NCBI GenBank assembly: GCA_017613335.1
Contig: JAGAEB010000160.1
Span: forward strand, 1 to 9,645
Origin: Methanosarcinaceae archaeon
GTDB lineage: Archaea > Halobacteriota > Methanosarcinia > Methanosarcinales > Methanosarcinaceae
DNA: 9,645 bases
Reading direction: 5' to 3'
Position numbers and translations under genes: made by a program
In this document: piece by piece, positions 7,102-9,645 of the stretch
Layout of the letters: every line of letters begins with the position of its first letter
How positions within the stretch are numbered: position 1 is the first letter of the stretch
Notes under the pieces: generated by a model
Database searches by the model: none
What the model saw: only the letters and a program-made list of their open reading frames with translations
What the model was told of the DNA's origin: nothing

Positions 7102-7114
7102 AAGTTATAAATGA
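7102..7114 (-). promoter_or_regulatory. Probable promoter of the permease-ATPase unit
   Basis: The minus strand reads CATTTATAACTT across 7102-7113, a plausible TATA box in the AT-rich block 7088-7135. Transcription would begin near 7080, leaving a leader of about 85 nt. The terminator just upstream at 7175-7210 implies that this unit needs a promoter of its own. An alternative TATA is the TTTTAAAAAG at about 7120-7130. Confidence 0.45.
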
Positions 7115-7174
7115 GTAACTTTTTAAAATCAAAACAGATCACATAAAAGAGATTCCTGAAAAATGAGCTGTCAT

Positions 7175-7210
7175 AAAAAAAGGGAAGACTTTCACGGGGA
7201 AAGTCTTCCC
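7175..7210 (-). terminator. Intrinsic-type terminator after the binding-protein gene
   Basis: A perfect 12-bp stem (7182-7193 with 7199-7210) with a 5-nt loop is followed on the minus strand by seven T (7175-7181). It lies 80 nt past the stop of the binding protein and separates it from the permease gene. Confidence 0.85.
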
Positions 7211-7289
7211 GGTATCCGGAAATGATGCCGTGCGGGAGATGTTTCCGGAATTTTCTGATCGGTGCGGATCGCGCTCTGAAAAGCGCCGG

Positions 7290-8201
7290 TCACTCGTTTC
7301 TGCGGCGGAGGAGAAGTCCTGCTGCAAAAACGGAAAAAACGGCACCGGCAACGCCGATGAACGGCGTCTTCTTTTCATTGTCTTCGTCTTTTCTGACGAT
7401 GATGACCTGCTTTGAAGTCGTGTAGGATTCTGAGAAATCAATGTTCTTCAGTCTGTCTTCAGTAACAGTCATGCCTGCTGCGCCGACGTCGGCTTTGCCG
7501 GCATTGACAGCGGTGATGATGGAATCGAATTCCATGTTCTCGATCTTGAGTTCCATGCCGAGTTCATCGCAGACAGCCTGCATGATGTCCATGTCGATAC
7601 CGGTGATCTCGCCGTTATCGAAATATTCATACGGCGGGAATTCGGCGTTCGTTGCGACGACGAGTGTGCCGTTGGGGCGTGAGATGTTCTTTTTGACGTA
7701 CGGCATCGTTCCCTTTTCATCGTCGGTCCCGATGTAGTTTTTGTTGATCCTGACGAGGGTTCCGTCTTCTCTGAGCGTGTTTAAAGCAACGTTGATCTTG
7801 CTCAGAAGTTCGGTGTTTCCTTTTTTGACGCAGATGGCGTATTCTTCGGAAGTGAATTCTTCGTCAAGGATCATCAGGTCATCGTTCTTGGAAACGAAAA
7901 CGATGGCCGGCTGTTCATCGATGATGATGCAGTCGATCTTTCCCTGTTTGAGGGACATGACGGCATCGGCGGCTTTGTTGTAGCGTTCGATCTTCGTGCC
8001 GGCATCGTCGCCCTCGTAATCGGTCGCGTAGATGTCGCCGGTTGTTCCGAGCTGGACACCGATGATCTTTCCCGGCAGGTCGTCAACAGAAGTGATCTTT
8101 CCTTTGTCTGCCGCAGAAACGCTCACGGTAACAGCGGTGCAGACGAGGAGGATTAAGAGTAATGCTCCGAAAGCTTTTTTCGTATTAAATCTGAGAACCA
8201 T
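7290..8201 (-). CDS. Anchored amino acid-binding protein with permuted SBP_bac_3 lobes
   Basis: A 303-residue extracellular binding protein for the adjacent amino acid transporter. Residues 1-31 are a signal peptide (cut near VSA-AD) without a lipobox cysteine. The order of the rest is reversed relative to SBP_bac_3. Residues 36-158 match the usual second half: DDLPGKIIGVQLGTTGD, the IDEQPA segment with D95 (typical amine-binding Asp), then EEYAICVKKGN and LREDGTLVRINKNYIG, which normally ends the domain. A 20-residue linker follows. Residues 179-272 match the usual first half: LVVATNAEFPPYEYF, GIDMDIMQAVCDELG, and MTVTEDR with R250 (typical carboxylate-binding Arg), through DFSESY and QVIIVR. 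The tail TPFIGVAGAVFSVFAAGLLL-RRRNE is a C-terminal membrane anchor like the PGF-CTERM class. GGAG precedes the ATG. Confidence 0.92.
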   Translation of the reverse strand: MVLRFNTKKAFGALLLILLVCTAVTVSVSAADKGKITSVDDLPGKIIGVQLGTTGDIYATDYEGDDAGTKIERYNKAADAVMSLKQGKIDCIIIDEQPAIVFVSKNDDLMILDEEFTSEEYAICVKKGNTELLSKINVALNTLREDGTLVRINKNYIGTDDEKGTMPYVKKNISRPNGTLVVATNAEFPPYEYFDNGEITGIDMDIMQAVCDELGMELKIENMEFDSIITAVNAGKADVGAAGMTVTEDRLKNIDFSESYTTSKQVIIVRKDEDNEKKTPFIGVAGAVFSVFAAGLLLRRRNE

Positions 8202-8221
8202 AATATGCTCCGAATAAATGA

Positions 8222-8236
8222 TGCGAAAATAAAATT
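8222..8236 (-). promoter_or_regulatory. Possible TATA element of the binding-protein gene
   Basis: The minus strand reads TTAATTTTATTTTCG about 25-35 nt before the ATG at 8201. A start here would leave a very short leader, still just containing the GGAG ribosome site. The match to TATA consensus is weak. Confidence 0.3.
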
Positions 8237-8551
8237 AACGGATATGTGACAGGATGCAGAAATCCCGCAGATATCCGATCAGCAGAAAATAAGCGTCGCA
8301 CACATTGGATGTATCACAGTCATGTGTGCCGTAAACGTCCGCGCACGATGACGACAGATCCCGGAACCTGTCAGAATTCAGTGAATTCGGGAACCGGAGA
8401 TCAGCAGGCAGTGATGCGCAGATACGATTATTCCCGCTGACCCGAAAAAGAGATTCTATCGGACTCTTAAAAAAAGGCGTTCATCACATATAACTTATGC
8501 AGACTTCCGGAAAATAAGATACAAAACGAAAAACACAGAACAGAATAAAAA

Positions 8552-8731
8552 ACACAATACAAAACAAAAAACACAATACAAAACAAAAACACAATACAAA
8601 ACAAAAACACAGTACAAAAAACACAATACAAAACAAAAAACACAGTACAAAAAACACAATACAAAACAAAAACACAGTACAAAAAACACAATACAAAACA
8701 AAAACACAGTACAAAAAACACGATACAAAAC
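8552..8731 (+). repeat. Compound A/C-rich tandem repeat (18/19 + 14 nt)
   Basis: Two related units alternate: acacaatacaaaacaaaa(a) and acacagtacaaaaa. Long units start at 8552, 8571, 8589, 8621, 8654 and 8686; short units start at 8607, 8640, 8672 and 8704. From 8589 on they alternate strictly, giving a higher-order period of 32-33 nt for four rounds, with a decayed copy from 8718. Diverged A/C-rich sequence flanks it (about 8521-8551 and 8732-8752). All three minus-strand frames stay open only because the plus strand lacks tta, cta and tca. The remaining parts of 8202-8878 show no gene I can support. Confidence 0.93.
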
Positions 8732-8844
8732 ACACAGACACAGACAAATACACAGAGCCGTACACACAGCGTATCATGGACAACGAAGACAGTGTACACG
8801 GGGAAAAACCTGTGATGTGCGAGACTCATCCGTATTCTGTAACA

Positions 8845-8856
8845 AAATTTTAAATG
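8845..8856 (+). promoter_or_regulatory. Probable TATA element of the flavin split-barrel gene
   Basis: The block aaattttaaatg lies about 25-30 nt before the ATG at 8879. Transcription would start at or within a few bases of the ATG, so the mRNA is probably leaderless, which agrees with the absence of a good ribosome site. Confidence 0.45.
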
Positions 8857-8878
8857 TCTGAAGCCGGATGTCATTCAT

Positions 8879-9391
8879 ATGTTTCCCGAAATGAAAAGAA
8901 AACGTCAGCTGTTGTCTGAAAATGAATCTGTTGAGATCCTGAAACGCGGTACATCCGGCGTTCTTGCGCTGTCTGATCCGGACAATCAGAATTATCCGTA
9001 CGCTGTCCCGCTGAGTTATGTTTATTCAGACGGCAGGATCATTTTTCACTGTGCGCTTCGCGGGTATAAGACCGATATCATAAATAAAAATCCGAAAGCG
9101 TCATTCTGTGTCGTTGATGCAGATGATGTTCATGGTGAACAACTGACGACTTATTTCAGAAGTGTCATCGTTTTCGGCACCGTCCGCATTGTCACGGATG
9201 AATCTGAAAAAATAAAGCTTCTTGAGATCCTCGGAGAAAAATATCAGAAAGATATCGGAAAAGATCCGGAAGAACTGAGACAGAAGAGAGAGGAAGAGAT
9301 CAGAAAAGCTCTCGGAAGAACAGCTGTTCTTGTCCTTGATGCAGAACACATGACCGGAAAACAGGCAAAGGAACTCGTTTCTGCCGAATGA
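8879..9391 (+). CDS. Nim-like pyridoxamine 5'-phosphate oxidase-family flavoprotein
   Basis: A 170-residue cytoplasmic protein with the FMN-binding split-barrel fold (Pyridox_ox_2/NimA-like). Visible landmarks are SVEILKRGTSGVLALSD, then YPYAVPLSYVYSDGRIIFHC (40-58), the ALRGYKTDIINKNPKASFCVV block (59-79), where relatives place flavin-contacting residues, and SVIVFGTVRIV (95-105). A charged helix (about 125-146, EELRQKREEEIRK) precedes the last strand. Relatives include 5-nitroimidazole reductases and many flavin- or haem-binding proteins of unknown substrate, so the reaction is not assignable. The ATG at 8879 fits a leaderless mRNA; a second ATG at 8891 gives a 166-residue form that begins where many relatives do. 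The gene stands alone with its own promoter and terminator. Confidence 0.88.
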   Translation: MFPEMKRKRQLLSENESVEILKRGTSGVLALSDPDNQNYPYAVPLSYVYSDGRIIFHCALRGYKTDIINKNPKASFCVVDADDVHGEQLTTYFRSVIVFGTVRIVTDESEKIKLLEILGEKYQKDIGKDPEELRQKREEEIRKALGRTAVLVLDAEHMTGKQAKELVSAE

Positions 9392-9467
9392 AAAAACTGA
9401 AAAATGGGAAAAATGTTGAAAAATAACGAAAGAAAAGAGCCGGAAAAACAACCGAAAAAAGGATTAA

Positions 9468-9507
9468 AATGCCTGATCCCCGAAAGGGGATAAGGCATTC
9501 TGTTTTT
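9468..9507 (+). terminator. Intrinsic-type terminator after the flavoprotein gene
   Basis: The arms aatgcctgatcccc and ggggataaggcatt form a 14-position stem with one G-A mismatch, capped by a GAAA tetraloop and followed by CTG and five T (9503-9507). It lies about 75 nt past the stop; the gap between is A-rich and shows no gene. TTTTAATCC on the other side could let it also serve the convergent gene at 9544. Confidence 0.8.
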
Positions 9508-9543
9508 ATGGATATATCATGAATCGATCGGAGAAATCGCCGG

Positions 9544-9645
9544 TCATTTCATTGAACCTTTTTCATTCATGACTTCATCATAGAATGTGAAATCGAAGAT
9601 CTGATCTTCGGTCAGTTTTTTGGTGATGAGGCCGCTCTCGTACTG
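9544..9645 (-). CDS. C-terminal end of an unidentified protein (cut by window edge)
   Basis: An open frame enters from the right edge and ends at a TGA at 9544-9546, giving 33 residues (YESGLITKKLTEDQIFDFTF, then YDEVMNEKGSMK). It is convergent with the flavoprotein gene and is followed by the shared terminator region. The pattern of a GLI-xKxL turn followed by an IFDFTFYDE helix resembles the C-terminus of NMT1/SsuA-like substrate-binding proteins. That is only a resemblance over a short piece, so I give no product. Confidence 0.55.
   Translation of the reverse strand, partial: QYESGLITKKLTEDQIFDFTFYDEVMNEKGSMK

Noticed and set aside
8246..8440. 64-codon plus-strand frame in the gap between the binding protein and the flavoprotein
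   Set aside because: It has no ribosome site, no recognised domain and an unremarkable composition; a frame of this length is expected by chance.
8521..8752. CRISPR array
   Set aside because: There are no unique spacers; the units run head to tail and differ by single bases, and no cas genes are nearby.
8467..8874. Overlapping minus-strand frames that translate to Cys/Val/Phe/Leu-rich membrane-like proteins
   Set aside because: All three minus frames are open through the A/C-rich repeat, as expected from its lack of tta, cta and tca. The hydrophobic look comes from the repeat composition.

Overview
The window looks like a euryarchaeal chromosome segment, most likely from a methanogen of the Methanomicrobia type; genus and species cannot be named from the sequence. 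Three things point to an archaeon. The promoters are of BRE/TATA type, the clearest being a TTTATATA box preceded by GAAAAG. The informational genes are archaeal in kind: a NOG1-type GTPase without the long eukaryotic C-terminus, a Trm5 tRNA methyltransferase and a stand-alone TRAM-domain protein. The extracellular binding protein ends in an archaeal-style C-terminal membrane anchor. Shine-Dalgarno sequences (GGTGA, AGGAGG, GGAG) match the usual archaeal 16S 3' end.

Layout. 1-1699 (minus): a two-gene toxin-antitoxin-like module, a Xre/ImmA-type metallopeptidase-regulator whose stop overlaps by four bases the start of a DUF4411 PIN-like nuclease that runs off the left edge. 1913-1986 (minus): tRNA-Lys(CUU). 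2210-2449 (minus): TRAM protein with a long leader and a strong promoter. 2450-2994: intergenic, holding that leader and promoter, a 13-nt tandem repeat, and the promoter of the next operon. 2995-5114 (plus): NOG1 GTPase and Trm5, an informational operon ending at a bidirectional terminator. 5290-8201 (minus): a polar amino acid ABC transporter, with ATPase and permease in one coupled unit and the binding protein in a separate upstream unit with its own terminator. 8202-8878: a 677-nt gene-free stretch with a compound A/C-rich repeat. 8879-9391 (plus): Nim-like flavin-binding split-barrel protein with its own terminator. 9544-9645 (minus): the last 33 codons of an unidentified gene.

How the genes work together. 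The transporter would take up a polar amino acid: the anchored binding protein captures it outside, the permease conducts it and the ATPase drives transport. NOG1, Trm5, the TRAM protein and the tRNA belong to translation and RNA handling.

The most interesting observation is the binding protein. Its two SBP_bac_3 halves are in reversed order: signal peptide, C-lobe, linker, N-lobe, membrane anchor. It therefore looks like a natural circular permutation, cut at the first interlobe hinge. The neighbouring permease has an unusual N-terminal extension resembling a signal peptide plus linker.
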